Assembly: GCA_050951405.1 (NCBI GenBank)
Contig: JBMNIZ010000006.1
Location: 57,103-121,102 of the forward strand
Direction of reading: 5' to 3'
DNA length: 64,000 bases
Source: JBMNIZ01 sp050951405
GTDB taxonomy: Bacteria > Bacillota > DULZ01
Shown here one piece after another: positions 34,738 to 44,852 of this stretch (position 1 is the first letter of the stretch; the number at the start of each line of letters is the position of its first letter). A program made the translations under genes and the position numbers. The notes beneath the pieces are model-generated. The model did not search any database. It had not been told where the DNA came from and worked only from the letters and a program-made list of their open reading frames with translations.

Positions 34738-35823
34738 TCATGATCTGTCAACTTGTTCACTTAGTTTGCTGCAAACCAGGTCTCCCATGGACGCCGTGCT
34801 GACCAGCCGACAGCCGGGTTCCTTAAGATCCGGGGTCCGATATCCTTCCGCCAGAGCTGAGGACACCGCCTCCTTGATCTTTTCCGCCGCCTCCGGCAAC
34901 CGGAAGGAATATTCCAGCATGAGAGCAGCCGAAAGAATGGCGGCTAAAGGATTGGCTATTTGCCGGCCCGCAATATCCGGCGCCGAACCGTGCGCCGGTT
35001 CGTAGAGGCTCACCTGACCCCCGATGCTGGCCGAGGCCAGCATGCCGATGGAACCGGAGAGCATGGAAGCTTCATCGGTGAGAATATCGCCGAACATGTT
35101 CTCGGTGACCAACACATCAAACTGATTGGGTTTGCGGACCAGCTGCATGGCGCAATTATCCACCAGCATGTGTTCCAACTCCACGTCCGGATATTCCCGT
35201 TGGATCCGATTGGCTGTTTCCCGCCAGAGGCGGGAGCTTTCCAGCACATTGGCTTTATCCACGGAGGTTACTTTCCGCCTTCTCTGCCTGGCCGTCTCGA
35301 AAGCCAACCTGAGAATCCGCTCGATTTCTTCCGTAGTGTAGACCAGCACATCAACGGCCCGTTCTCCGCCGGCAATGCTTTCCCTTTTCTTTTCGCCAAA
35401 ATAGATCCCGCCGGTTAATTCCCGGATCACCACCAGATCCGTACCCTGGACCACTTCTTTTTTCAATACGGATGCGCCCAGCAAAGAGGGATAGAGAAAA
35501 ACCGGCCTGATGTTGGCATATAGACCCAAGATCTTCCGCAGAGGCAGCAGGGCTCCCGCTTCCGGACGCTTCTCCACGGGAAGACCGTCCCACTTGGGCC
35601 CCCCCACCGCCCCCAAAAGAACCGCATCACTCTGCCGGACCAATTCCAAAGTAGCCGCCGGCAAAGGCTCTCCCAGGGCATCTAAAGCTGCGCCGCCGAT
35701 GAGTCCCTCCGTAAATTCAAATTCCAGGCCGTATGCAGGAGCAATGGTTTCCAATACTTTTTGCGCTTCCGCCATAATCTCCGGGCCGATCCCGTCTCCT
35801 GGCAGCACCGCTATTTTAGCCAT
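34738..35823 (-). CDS. leuB: 3-isopropylmalate dehydrogenase
   Basis: A 361-residue NAD-dependent enzyme of leucine synthesis. MAKIAVLPGDGIGPEIMAEA begins it; RELTGGIYFG, SVDKANVLESSRLWRE, the catalytic MLVDNCAMQLVRKP and NMFGDILTDEASMLSGSIGML are all present. It overlaps leuD by 8 nt and is the last gene of the operon. Confidence 0.95.
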   Translation of the reverse strand: MAKIAVLPGDGIGPEIMAEAQKVLETIAPAYGLEFEFTEGLIGGAALDALGEPLPAATLELVRQSDAVLLGAVGGPKWDGLPVEKRPEAGALLPLRKILGLYANIRPVFLYPSLLGASVLKKEVVQGTDLVVIRELTGGIYFGEKKRESIAGGERAVDVLVYTTEEIERILRLAFETARQRRRKVTSVDKANVLESSRLWRETANRIQREYPDVELEHMLVDNCAMQLVRKPNQFDVLVTENMFGDILTDEASMLSGSIGMLASASIGGQVSLYEPAHGSAPDIAGRQIANPLAAILSAALMLEYSFRLPEAAEKIKEAVSSALAEGYRTPDLKEPGCRLVSTASMGDLVCSKLSEQVDRS

Positions 35824-36316
35824 TCTTCAATCTCCTCTCTTTGATATAGGACATCAATCCTCCCGCCTGGATCAGTTCCTGCATGAAAGGAGGAAAAGGC
35901 TTGGCTGCATAAATCTCTCCCCTGGTTAAGTTGACGATGGAACCGATCCCTGCCTCAATCCGGATGCGATCCCCCTCTTGAATGCCCTCCGCTGCTTCCG
36001 GGCACTCGAAAATAGGCAGCCCGATATTGATGGCATTGCGATAAAAAATGCGGGCAAATGATACGGCAATGACAGCGCTGATCCCTGCCCCTTTGATAGC
36101 AATGGGCGCATGTTCCCGGGAACTGCCGCAGCCGAAATTCTTGCCGGCCACTATCAAGTCCCCTTTCTGCGCTTTTCTGACAAAATCCGGATCCGCATCC
36201 TCCATGCAGTGGGCGGCCAATTCTTCCGGTAAAAAAGTATTCATATAACGGGCCGGAATGATGGCATCCGTATCGATATCATCGCCAAATTTCCAGGCAT
36301 TTCCTTCCAAAAACAT
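35816..36316 (-). CDS. leuD: 3-isopropylmalate dehydratase small subunit
   Basis: A 166-residue swivel-domain subunit. It shows DIDTDAIIPARYMNTF, the substrate loop GKNFGCGSSREHAPIAIKGAGI, and IFYRNAINIGLPI. It starts one base after leuC stops and forms the isomerase LeuCD. The short length is typical of the LeuD2/archaeal-type subunit paired with 420-residue LeuC. Confidence 0.93.
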   Translation of the reverse strand: MFLEGNAWKFGDDIDTDAIIPARYMNTFLPEELAAHCMEDADPDFVRKAQKGDLIVAGKNFGCGSSREHAPIAIKGAGISAVIAVSFARIFYRNAINIGLPIFECPEAAEGIQEGDRIRIEAGIGSIVNLTRGEIYAAKPFPPFMQELIQAGGLMSYIKERRLKNG

Positions 36317-37588
36317 TTAGGCCACCTCCTCGGGTCCGGCAATCCTGCCCAGAACTGCGCTGGCAGCGGCTACAGCAGGCCCGGCCAAATATACTTCGCT
36401 TTCCGGATGGCCCATCCGTCCCACAAAATTGCGATTAGTGGTGGACACGGCCTTTTCGCCTTTGGCCAAAACGCCCATATGGCCGCCCAAGCAGGGGCCG
36501 CAGGTGGGAGTGCTGACCACGGCACCTGCCTCCAGGAAAATTTCCACCAAGCCCTCCTTGATGGCCTGCCGGTAAATCTCCTGGGTGCCGGGGATGATGA
36601 TCAAACGCACTTCCGGGTGCACTTTCCGCCCCTGGAGCAGCTTCCCTGCCATCCGCAAATCTTCCAGGCGCCCATTGGTACAAGAGCCGATAACCACCTG
36701 ATCAATGAGAACCTTTCCCACCTGGCTGATGCCGCGAGTATTTTCCGGAGAATGGGGAAAAGCCACCTGGGGCTCAATGGCAGAAACATGGAAATCGTAA
36801 ATTGCCGCATAAGAAGCATCGGGATCGCTCCGGTAGACCTTGTAGGAGCGCTTTGCTCTTTTCTCCATATAGGCCAGGGTCTTTTCATCAGGCTCCATAA
36901 TCCCGTTTTTGCCGCCGGCCTCGATGGCCATGTTAGCCATAGTCATTCTCCCGTCCAGGGAAAGATCTCTAATGGCTTCACCGGTGAATTCCATGGCCAT
37001 ATATCTGGCCCCGTCCACGCCGATCTTGCCGATGGTGTAGAGGATCAGGTCTTTCCCCCCCACATATGGTTTCATCTTCCCGTGGAAAATAAACTTGATG
37101 CTTTCCGGCACCTTAAACCAGGCTTCTCCGGTGGCCATGCCCGCAGCCAGATCAGTGCTGCCCACCCCGGTGGCAAAAGCTCCCAATGCTCCATAAGTGC
37201 AGGTATGAGAATCGGCGCCGATGACCACATCTCCCGGCCCTACCAGTCCCTGTTCCGGCAACAGGCAGTGTTCAATTCCCATCCTGCCCACTTCAAAGTA
37301 ATAGAGCAGCCCTTGTTCTCGGGCAAATTCCCGCACTAGTTTCGCCTGTTCAGCCGATTTGATGTCTTTATTGGGAGTAAAATGATCCGGGACCAAGACC
37401 ACCCTTTCCGGATCAAAGACCCTCTCCAGACCCAGGCGGCGAAATTCCTCCATGGCCACCGGTCCGGTAATATCATTGGCCATGACCAGATCCAGTTTGG
37501 CCTGGATCAGTTCTCCCGGCTCCACTTCTTTTCTGCCGGCATGGGCGGCCAAGATTTTTTCCGTGATCGTCATCCCCACGGCTTTCAC
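36317..37588 (-). CDS. leuC: 3-isopropylmalate dehydratase large subunit
   Basis: A 423-residue aconitase-family subunit. The [4Fe-4S] ligands are Cys in VIGSCTNGRLEDLR and two in TPTCGPCLGGHMG. VLVPDHFTPNKDIKSAEQA and VIGADSHTCTYGALGAFATGVGSTD are also seen. It overlaps leuA by 4 nt. It is the shorter LeuC2-type, consistent with the 166-residue LeuD. Confidence 0.95.
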   Translation of the reverse strand: MKAVGMTITEKILAAHAGRKEVEPGELIQAKLDLVMANDITGPVAMEEFRRLGLERVFDPERVVLVPDHFTPNKDIKSAEQAKLVREFAREQGLLYYFEVGRMGIEHCLLPEQGLVGPGDVVIGADSHTCTYGALGAFATGVGSTDLAAGMATGEAWFKVPESIKFIFHGKMKPYVGGKDLILYTIGKIGVDGARYMAMEFTGEAIRDLSLDGRMTMANMAIEAGGKNGIMEPDEKTLAYMEKRAKRSYKVYRSDPDASYAAIYDFHVSAIEPQVAFPHSPENTRGISQVGKVLIDQVVIGSCTNGRLEDLRMAGKLLQGRKVHPEVRLIIIPGTQEIYRQAIKEGLVEIFLEAGAVVSTPTCGPCLGGHMGVLAKGEKAVSTTNRNFVGRMGHPESEVYLAGPAVAAASAVLGRIAGPEEVA

Positions 37589-39141
37589 TCCTCTCCCACT
37601 TTTGCCGGCTTCTTCTCCTGGGCTATCCGGCGGCCAAATTCATAAACCACTTTGTTCACTGCATTGACATATGCTTTGGCACTGGCTTCAATGATATCCA
37701 CACTCACGCCCCGCCCAATAAAAACCCTGTCCTGGTACTGAACTTTAACCGTGACCTCTCCCATGGCGTCTTTTCCTCCGGTCACCGCATTCAGGGCATA
37801 GTGTTTCAGACAGACGCTGATGCCGGTAATTTTATCCACGGCTTTAAAGACTGCATCCACCGGACCGTCACCGCAGGCCGCTTCCTCCCGCAGCTCATTT
37901 TCCACCCGCAGCCCAATGGTAGCTGTCGGCACCACCCGGGTACCGCTGGAAATATGCATATGCTCCAAGACGAATGTTTCCGGCACCAAGCGGATCTCAT
38001 CTTCCACGATGGCCTCCAGATCTCTGTCCGTGATCTCTTTTTTCCGGTCGGCCAAATTCTTAAAGCGGAAAAAGGCTTTTTGCAGCTCTTCTTCCCCCAG
38101 CTCAAAGCCCAGTTCCTCCAGCCTTTTCCGAAAAGCATGCCGCCCCGAATGTTTTCCCAGCACAAGATTATTTTGCATTAAACCGATCATGGCCGGGTTC
38201 ATAATTTCATAGGTGGTCCTTTCTTTCAGCACTCCATCCTGATGGATGCCGGACTCATGGGCAAAAGCATTTTTCCCCACAATGGCCTTGTTATGTTGAA
38301 TGGGCATCCCGGTGAGAGAACTGACCAGCCTGCTGGTTCGGTAAATCTCTTCCGTCCTGATATCAGTGGTAAAGCCGTAGAAATCCTTCCGGGTATTAAG
38401 GGCCATGACCACTTCCTCCAAGGCCGTGTTCCCCGCCCTTTCCCCGATACCGTTCACGGCGCATTCCACCTGCTGGGCACCATTTCGCACCGCCGCCAGG
38501 GAATTGGCCACCGCCATGCCCAGGTCATTATGGCAATGCACGCTGATCACGGCCCGATCAATATTGGGCACCCTGTTTTTGATGCTGGCGATAAAATTGC
38601 CGAACTCCTCCGGAGTGCTGTAACCAACCGTATCCGGAATATTGACCACCGTCGCCCCGGCATCAATAGCCGCTTCAAGCACCCGGCAGATAAAATCCAA
38701 ATCCGTCCGGGAACCGTCTTCCGTGGAAAACTCCACGTCATCGGTATAGTTCTTGGCCCGTTTTACCCCCCGGATCACCGCTTCTAAAACTTCCTCCCGG
38801 CTCATGCGCAGTTTATACTTCATATGAATTTCCGAAGTAGCGATAAAAGTATGAATGCGCGCCCTTTCAGCATACTGAACGGCTTCCCAGGCCCGGTCAA
38901 TATCCTGGGGGGAAATACGAGCCAGGGCAGCGATCACCGGCCCTTTCACCTTCTGGGCTACGGCTTTCACCGCCTCAAAATCCCCGGGAGACGCAATGGG
39001 AAACCCAGCTTCAATCACATCCACATTCAGCCGTGCCAGCTGCTGGGCAATTTCCAGTTTCTCCTGGATATTTAAACTGACACCGGGAGATTGCTCTCCA
39101 TCCCTTAAAGTGGTATCGAAAATATAAATTTTCCTACTCAT
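37585..39141 (-). CDS. leuA: 2-isopropylmalate synthase
   Basis: A 518-residue enzyme condensing acetyl-CoA with 2-ketoisovalerate, the first leucine-specific step. The signature FDTTLRDGEQSPGVSLN, metal ligands in VHCHNDLGMAVANSLAAV and NGIGERAGNTALEEV are present. The C-terminal ~130 residues are the leucine-feedback domain (VDAVFKAVDKITG, RGVSVDIIEASAKAYVNAVN). It overlaps ilvB by 8 nt. Confidence 0.95.
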   Translation of the reverse strand: MSRKIYIFDTTLRDGEQSPGVSLNIQEKLEIAQQLARLNVDVIEAGFPIASPGDFEAVKAVAQKVKGPVIAALARISPQDIDRAWEAVQYAERARIHTFIATSEIHMKYKLRMSREEVLEAVIRGVKRAKNYTDDVEFSTEDGSRTDLDFICRVLEAAIDAGATVVNIPDTVGYSTPEEFGNFIASIKNRVPNIDRAVISVHCHNDLGMAVANSLAAVRNGAQQVECAVNGIGERAGNTALEEVVMALNTRKDFYGFTTDIRTEEIYRTSRLVSSLTGMPIQHNKAIVGKNAFAHESGIHQDGVLKERTTYEIMNPAMIGLMQNNLVLGKHSGRHAFRKRLEELGFELGEEELQKAFFRFKNLADRKKEITDRDLEAIVEDEIRLVPETFVLEHMHISSGTRVVPTATIGLRVENELREEAACGDGPVDAVFKAVDKITGISVCLKHYALNAVTGGKDAMGEVTVKVQYQDRVFIGRGVSVDIIEASAKAYVNAVNKVVYEFGRRIAQEKKPAKVGEE

Positions 39142-40856
39142 CTTCCTCTCCTTCTATCCCAGGATAATGAATCATTTCGTGCAGCCCCATGCCGTTGGGC
39201 ACCACCGGATAAACCAGTTCTTTCTTGCTGATCACACACTCAATCAAAGTGAGTTTTCCGTTGTTCAGGGCTTCTTCCAGAACTTCCTCGATCTGGCTTG
39301 GCTCGGTAATCCGCAACCCCACAGCATTCCGGTAAGCGCCCATCATCTGCACAAAATCAGGATTACCTGTAAAATCAACCCCCGTATATCGGCGGCCTGC
39401 ATAGAAATGCTGGAGCTGGCGAACCATGCCCAAATTTTGGTTGTTGAACAAAAGGATCTTCACCGGCAGATTGTTTTCTACAGCCGTACCCAACTCCGCC
39501 ATATGCATTTGAAAGCTTCCGTCTCCCGTAACCGCGATTACCGTGGCGTCCGGCGCAGCCAGTTGGGCGCCAATGGCGGCTGGAAAACCATAGCCCATGG
39601 TGCCCAAGCCTCCGGAAGTCAGATAAGTTCCCGGGCGGAGAAAACGATAATACTGGGCGGCCCAGATTTGGTGCTGCCCCACGTCGGCGGTGACAATCAC
39701 ATTCCGCTCCCGGGTCATCTCCCCCAATTTCTCCAGTACCCGTTGGGGCTTCAGTTCCTGATGGTTTTCTTCATACTGTAAGGGCTGCTCCTTGCGCCAG
39801 CGATAAACCTGTTCGATCCACTCCTGGTTTCTCCTGCTCTGCCACCAGCCCCAGCAAATCCTCCAGAACCCGTTTCAGATCTCCCACAATGGGCAAGTCA
39901 ACCATCACATTCTTGCCGATCTCCGCCGGGTCCACATCCACATGGACGATCTTGGCCTTGGGAGCGAATTTCTCCACCGACAAGGTCACCCGGTCGTCGA
40001 AACGGACCCCCAAGCCGATGAGCAGATCGCACTCCTGTACCGCCAGATTGGCTGCGGGAGCCCCGTGCATTCCCAGCATGCCCAGATACAAAGGATGGTT
40101 TTCCGGAAAAGCTCCCAGTCCCATCAAGGTCACGGTCACCGGCGCATTTATTTTTTCCGCCAGGGACATCAATTCTCCCCAGGCCCCCGACTTGAGTATT
40201 CCTCCTCCTGCATAGATCAAAGGCCTTTTCGCCTGGCCGATCATTTCCGCCAGATTCCTGATTTGAGAAGGATGACCGCGATAAGTGGGCTTATAACCTC
40301 TCAGGTCCACTTTCTCCGGCAGCCGGAAGTCTTTTATAACCGCTTCGGAAACATCTTTGGGAATATCAATCAAAACCGGCCCCGGCCTGCCTGTGCCGGC
40401 AATATGAAAAGCTTCTTTCACAATCCGGGGCAAATCTTCCACCTTTTGAACCAGGTAATTATGCTTGGTAATGGGCATGGTGATGCCCGTAATATCCACC
40501 TCTTGAAAGGCATCAGTCCCCACCATGCTGGTGGCTACCTGGCCGGTAATGGCCACCAGAGGGATAGAATCCATGTAAGCAGTGGCTATGCCCGTTACCA
40601 AATTAGTGGCACCCGGCCCGGAAGTGGCCATACAAACCCCCGGTCGTCCCGTGATCCTGGCATATCCGCTGGCGGCATGGGCTGCCGCCTGTTCCTGCCG
40701 GACCAGGACATGTTTGATCCGGGATTCTTTCAGGGCATCGTAAATAGGCAAAACCGCCCCTCCCGGATAGCCGAAAACCAACTCCACCTGTTCCGCTTCC
40801 AAGCACTTAATCAGCGCCTCCGCGCCTGTAATCCCCAAGGAAAGCACCTCCGCCAC
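39134..40856 (-). pseudogene. ilvB: acetolactate synthase large subunit (operon-distal copy), one frameshift
   Basis: The ThDP enzyme that makes acetolactate for valine and leucine. The N-terminal part (39771-40856) has ELVFGYPGGAVLPIYDAL with the catalytic Glu in VRQEQAAAHAASGYAR. The C-terminal part (39134-39727) has the ThDP motif TGDGSFQMHMAELGTAVENNLPVKILLFNNQ. The frames meet near 39828-39842; one base removed restores RRNQEWIEQVYRWRKEQPLQ between them. All conserved blocks are present, so the gene could be intact in the organism. It stands where ilvC often lies in such operons. Confidence 0.9.
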
Positions 40857-40880
40857 ATTAATACTCGGCCAGCTCGTCCT

Positions 40881-41391
40881 TTATTTCAGATCAGCTGCCG
40901 CCGTTTTTCGTTTTCGGCCCCCGGGCGAGGGCAATCTTACCGGTCCGGACCAGTTCTTTGATACCAAAAGGTCTCAAGGGCGCTTTCCAGCGCGTTGATC
41001 TTGCCCCCGTCCCCGGTGCCTTCAATAATCAGAGTATTTCTGCCGATATCCACGATCCGGGCTCGGAAAATGTCGACGATTTGCATAATTTCCGTTCGTG
41101 CTTACCGGATCGGCATTGACCTTGATGAAGGATCAGTTCCCGGTCCACATGCTCATCGTCGGTCATATCATGCAGCTTGATCACATCGATCAGTTTGTGG
41201 AGCTGTTTGGTCACCTGCTCGATGACCCGGTCGTCCCCGTCCACCACGATGGTCATCCTGGAGACATCGGGGCATTCAGTCCTGCCCACAGCCAGGCTGT
41301 CAATGTTAAAACCCCGGCGGGCAAATAAGCCGGCGATCCGGGTCAAGACGCCGGGCTTGTTTTCCACCAGTACCGACAAGGTATGCTTCAC
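40881..41391 (-). pseudogene. ilvN: acetolactate synthase small subunit, multiply frameshifted
   Basis: The regulatory ACT-domain subunit that binds valine. The N-terminus HTLSVLVENKPGVLTRIAGLF is perfect for the family. After ERELIL-like REL the frame breaks near 41119, again near 41095 and near 40985. Across the breaks the expected IKVNADP, EIMQIVDIFRARIVDIGRNT, GTGDGGKINALESAL and LRPFGIKELVRTGKIALARG can be read, ending in TAA at 40881. The GTG start at 41391 overlaps the ilvB stop. Three or more indels in a conserved gene suggest local assembly error or very recent loss. Confidence 0.85.
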
Positions 41392-43181
41392 ACCCCTGAC
41401 CTCCCCATCATTTTATTAAGAGCGCACCCCCGGCGGGGACCATGGGGAAGACGTTTTCCTCCCTTTCCACCACAAAGTCCAACACCACCGTATTCTCTGG
41501 AGGCAATGGCCTCCTCCAGAGCCGGGCGCACATCCTCGACCTCTTTCTACCCGCAATCCCTCTGGCCCCATAGGCCTCCGCCAGCTTCACAAAATCCGGC
41601 CCTTTAGCTCAAATCCACCTGGGAATAACGCCCGCCAAAGAAGAGCTCCTGCCACTGCCTGACCATGCCCAGATACCCGTTATTGATAATGGCAATGTTG
41701 ATGGGCAGCCCGTACTGCACCGCCGTGGCCAGTTCCTGGGAATTCATCTGGAAACTGCCGTCCCCGGCAATGGTAAAAACTACATCTTCCGGGTGGGCCA
41801 CCTGAACACCGATGGCGGCGGGAAAACCAAAACCCATGGTCCCCAGTCCCCCCGAGCTGATAAAGGTCCGGGGCTTCCCGGTGAGAAAGTACTGAGCGGC
41901 CCACATCTGGTGCTGCCCCACATCCGTGGTCAAGTAAGCATCCCCTCCGGTTAGTTCATAGATCTGTTGAATAATATACTGGGGTTTCAAGCCTGTATTA
42001 TCGTATCGCAAAGGGTACTGTTTTCGCCAAACCGCTATCTGCTCCCTCCATAAGGCATAACAGCGATCATCCAGACCTTCCAATAAGCCAAGGAGGCTGG
42101 ACAGTACTTCTTTTACATCACCGGTCAAGGATAGGTCCGACTTAACATTCTTATTGATTTCCGCCGGATCAATGTCCACATGTACGATCCTGGCCTGAGG
42201 ACAAAATTCATCCAATTTCCCCGTCACCCGGTCATCAAAACGCACTCCCAGTCCGATCAGCAAATCACATTCGGAAAAAGCATAATTGGTATGAGCCAGC
42301 CCATGCATTCCCACCATGCCTAAAGAAAGGGGATGGGTTTCTGGGAAAGCCCCTTTCCCCATCATGCTGTGGGCCACTGGGATCCCGGTTTTCTCGGCCA
42401 AAGCCAGCAGTTCCCGGTGGGCTGCACCGGAGATAATACCGCCTCCGGCAAAAATAACCGGTTTACGAGCTTCCCGCAACAATCCCATTAATCGTGGCAA
42501 TTGTTTGGCAAAACCATTGGCTCCCGGCCGGTAACCGGGCAATTCCAGTACCGGCGGGTAACCATTAAATCCCGTTACCTGGGTTTGCACATCCTTCGGA
42601 ATATCGATCAGAACCGGCCCCGGCCGGCCCGTCCTAGCCAGGTGAAAGGCTTCATGGACTACCTTGGCCAGTTTTCCCACATCTTTAACCAGGTAATTAT
42701 ATTTGGTGATAGGTAAGGTAATGCCTGTAATATCAGCTTCCTGAAAAGAATCCCTGCCGATAAGACTCCTCCCTACCTGGCCCGTGATGGCCACCAGGGG
42801 AACGGAATCCATATAAGCATTAGCTATTCCCGTCACCAGATTGGTGGCCCCGGGACCTGAAGTGGCAAAAACCACTCCCGGTTTCCCTGTTGCCCGCGCA
42901 TACCCGTCGGCGGCGTGAACCGCTCCCTGCTCATGTCTGGCTCAAAAAATGCCTGATGGCCGGCATGTCTGATAAAGCTCGTCATAAAGGGGAAGCACGG
43001 CGCCCTCCGGGATACCCGAAGACGGAACCTCCACTCCTTCCCTGAGCAGGGACTGGAGCAAGATCTGCGCCCCTGTTAACCGCTGTTTTTTTACTTTTGA
43101 ATCCCCAACTGCATCAACCTCCGTTAAAGCCCGCGCCTCTAAGACGCTTCCTCTTATTTGATCAGCTTGTGAAATGGTCAC
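41388..43181 (-). pseudogene. ilvB: acetolactate synthase large subunit (operon-proximal copy), multiply frameshifted
   Basis: The middle part (41604-42875) is clean and carries VFATSGPGATNLVTG, VRFDDRVTGKLDEF, TTDVGQHQMWAAQYF and the ThDP motif AGDGSFQMNSQELATA. Both ends are broken. At 42890-43060 at least four indels interrupt VFGYPGGAVLPLYDEL, IRHFL and RHEQGAVHAADGYARA. At 41400-41625 three or more interrupt KGPDFVKLAEAYGARGI, EDVRPALEEAIASRE and the C-terminal NKMMGRSGV. The natural start is unclear; 43181 overlaps ilvD. The stop at 41388 overlaps ilvN. The copy is distinct from the downstream ilvB. Confidence 0.85.
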
Positions 43182-44835
43182 CCAATATCGCCCCCGTGCT
43201 GGCGGAACTTACCAGGCGAGCATACCGGGCCAGGTAGCCCTTTTCCACCCTATTCTTGGGAGGACACCAGGTAAGGCGCCTTTCCACCAGATCTTCTTCC
43301 GTTAATTCCACTTCCAGTGAATGCTGTGGAATATTGATCTTGATCAGATCTCCTTCTCGTAAAAGACCAATGACCCCTCCCAGGGCTCCTTCCGGAGAAA
43401 CGTGGCCGATGGCCGCACCTCGACTGGCTCCGGAAAAACGCCCATCGGTAATCAGAGCTACCCGGTCATCCAGGCCCATACCGCTTAAGGCAGAAGTGGG
43501 AGTAAGCATTTCCCGCATACCGGGACCTCCTTTGGGGCCCTCATAGCGGATAATCACCACATCGCCAGGCTGGATGCGCCGGTTTAAGATGGCTTCTACC
43601 GCCTCTTCCTCAGAATCAAATACCCGGGCCGGTCCGGCATGAACCAGCATGGAAGGCGCCACTGCCCCCCTTTTCACCACAGCACCTTCTGGGGCCAAGT
43701 TACCCCAAAGGACAGCCAGCCCCCCATCAGTACCGTAAGGATTTTCCACCGGGCGAATCACTTCCCTGTTCAACACTTTGATCCCGGCCAGATTTTCCCC
43801 GAGAATCCTTCCGGTTACTGTGGGCAAATCCAGGTGCAAGAGTCCATGGGACGCCAGTTCTTGCATCAGGGCGGGAATACCTCCAGCCGCATCCAGATCT
43901 TCTACTGTCTGACGTCCAGCAGGGGCCAGTTTACATAAATGAGGAGTCCTCTGGCTGATCTCATTGACCAGGTCAAGACTCAATTCAACCCCCGCTTCCC
44001 TGGCGATGGCCGGCAGGTGTAGCACCGTATTGGTGGAACAACCCAGAGCCATATCAACAGATAAGGCGTTTTGGAAAGACTCCGGCTTCAGAATGTCCAG
44101 GGGACGTAGCCCCCGCTGCCATAGATCCATCACTTCCATCCCAGCCTTCTTGGCCAGTCGTTTTCGGGCCGCATAAACTGCAGGGACGGTACCGTTTCCC
44201 GGAAGTGCCATACCCAGAGCCTCCGTTAAACAGTTCATGGAATTGGCAGTAAACATTCCCGCACAAGAACCACAGGTGGGACAGATGGTCTCCTCCATTT
44301 CGGCCAGGTCTTCCCCGGTCATTTCTCCGGCAGAAACTTTTCCTATTCCTTCAAAAATATCAGTCAAAGTAACCTTTGCACCTCGGTAACTGCCCGCCAA
44401 CATGGGCCCGCCGCTTACGACAATAGATGGCAAATTAAGGCGGGCTGCCGCCATCAGCATACCGGGTACATTCTTGTCACAATTAGGTATAAAAACCAGG
44501 GCATCAAAAGCATGAGCCCGGGCCATGATTTCAATAGAATCAGCGATCAACTCCCGGGAAGCCAGAGAATATCTCATGCCGGCGTGATTCATGGCGATTC
44601 CATCACAGACAGCAATGGCTGGAAATTCCAGGGGAGTTCCCCCTTTGATCCGCACACCAGCCTTGACCGCTTCTGTGATTTCCCGTAGGTGCAGGTGTCC
44701 CGGCACCACTTCATTAAAAGCATTGACAATCCCCACTAACGGACGGTTTATTTCTTCATCCACCAAACCCAGTGCTTTGAGCAAAGAACGGTGGGGGGCC
44801 TTCTGCAAACCCGATTTCATAACCTCACTGACCAC
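43162..44835 (-). CDS. ilvD: dihydroxy-acid dehydratase
   Basis: A 557-residue Fe-S enzyme of isoleucine and valine synthesis. Cluster cysteines lie in FIPNCDKNVPGML and CPTCGSCAGMFTANSMNCL; the C-terminal DGRFSGASRGAAIGHVSPEA-like motif is also present. It follows ilvE by 17 bp in the same operon. Confidence 0.95.
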   Translation of the reverse strand: MVSEVMKSGLQKAPHRSLLKALGLVDEEINRPLVGIVNAFNEVVPGHLHLREITEAVKAGVRIKGGTPLEFPAIAVCDGIAMNHAGMRYSLASRELIADSIEIMARAHAFDALVFIPNCDKNVPGMLMAAARLNLPSIVVSGGPMLAGSYRGAKVTLTDIFEGIGKVSAGEMTGEDLAEMEETICPTCGSCAGMFTANSMNCLTEALGMALPGNGTVPAVYAARKRLAKKAGMEVMDLWQRGLRPLDILKPESFQNALSVDMALGCSTNTVLHLPAIAREAGVELSLDLVNEISQRTPHLCKLAPAGRQTVEDLDAAGGIPALMQELASHGLLHLDLPTVTGRILGENLAGIKVLNREVIRPVENPYGTDGGLAVLWGNLAPEGAVVKRGAVAPSMLVHAGPARVFDSEEEAVEAILNRRIQPGDVVIIRYEGPKGGPGMREMLTPTSALSGMGLDDRVALITDGRFSGASRGAAIGHVSPEGALGGVIGLLREGDLIKINIPQHSLEVELTEEDLVERRLTWCPPKNRVEKGYLARYARLVSSASTGAILGDHFTS

Positions 44836-44852
44836 GGAATCACTCCCTTTCT

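Noticed and set aside
36407..37339. Long plus-strand open frame (~310 codons) opposite leuC
   Set aside because: It lies wholly antisense to a fully conserved leuC, has no family resemblance and its residue mix (His- and Pro-rich) is that of a reverse-strand shadow.
39942..40961. Plus-strand open frame of ~340 codons opposite ilvB/ilvN
   Set aside because: Antisense shadow of acetolactate synthase; no recognisable domain or ribosome site.
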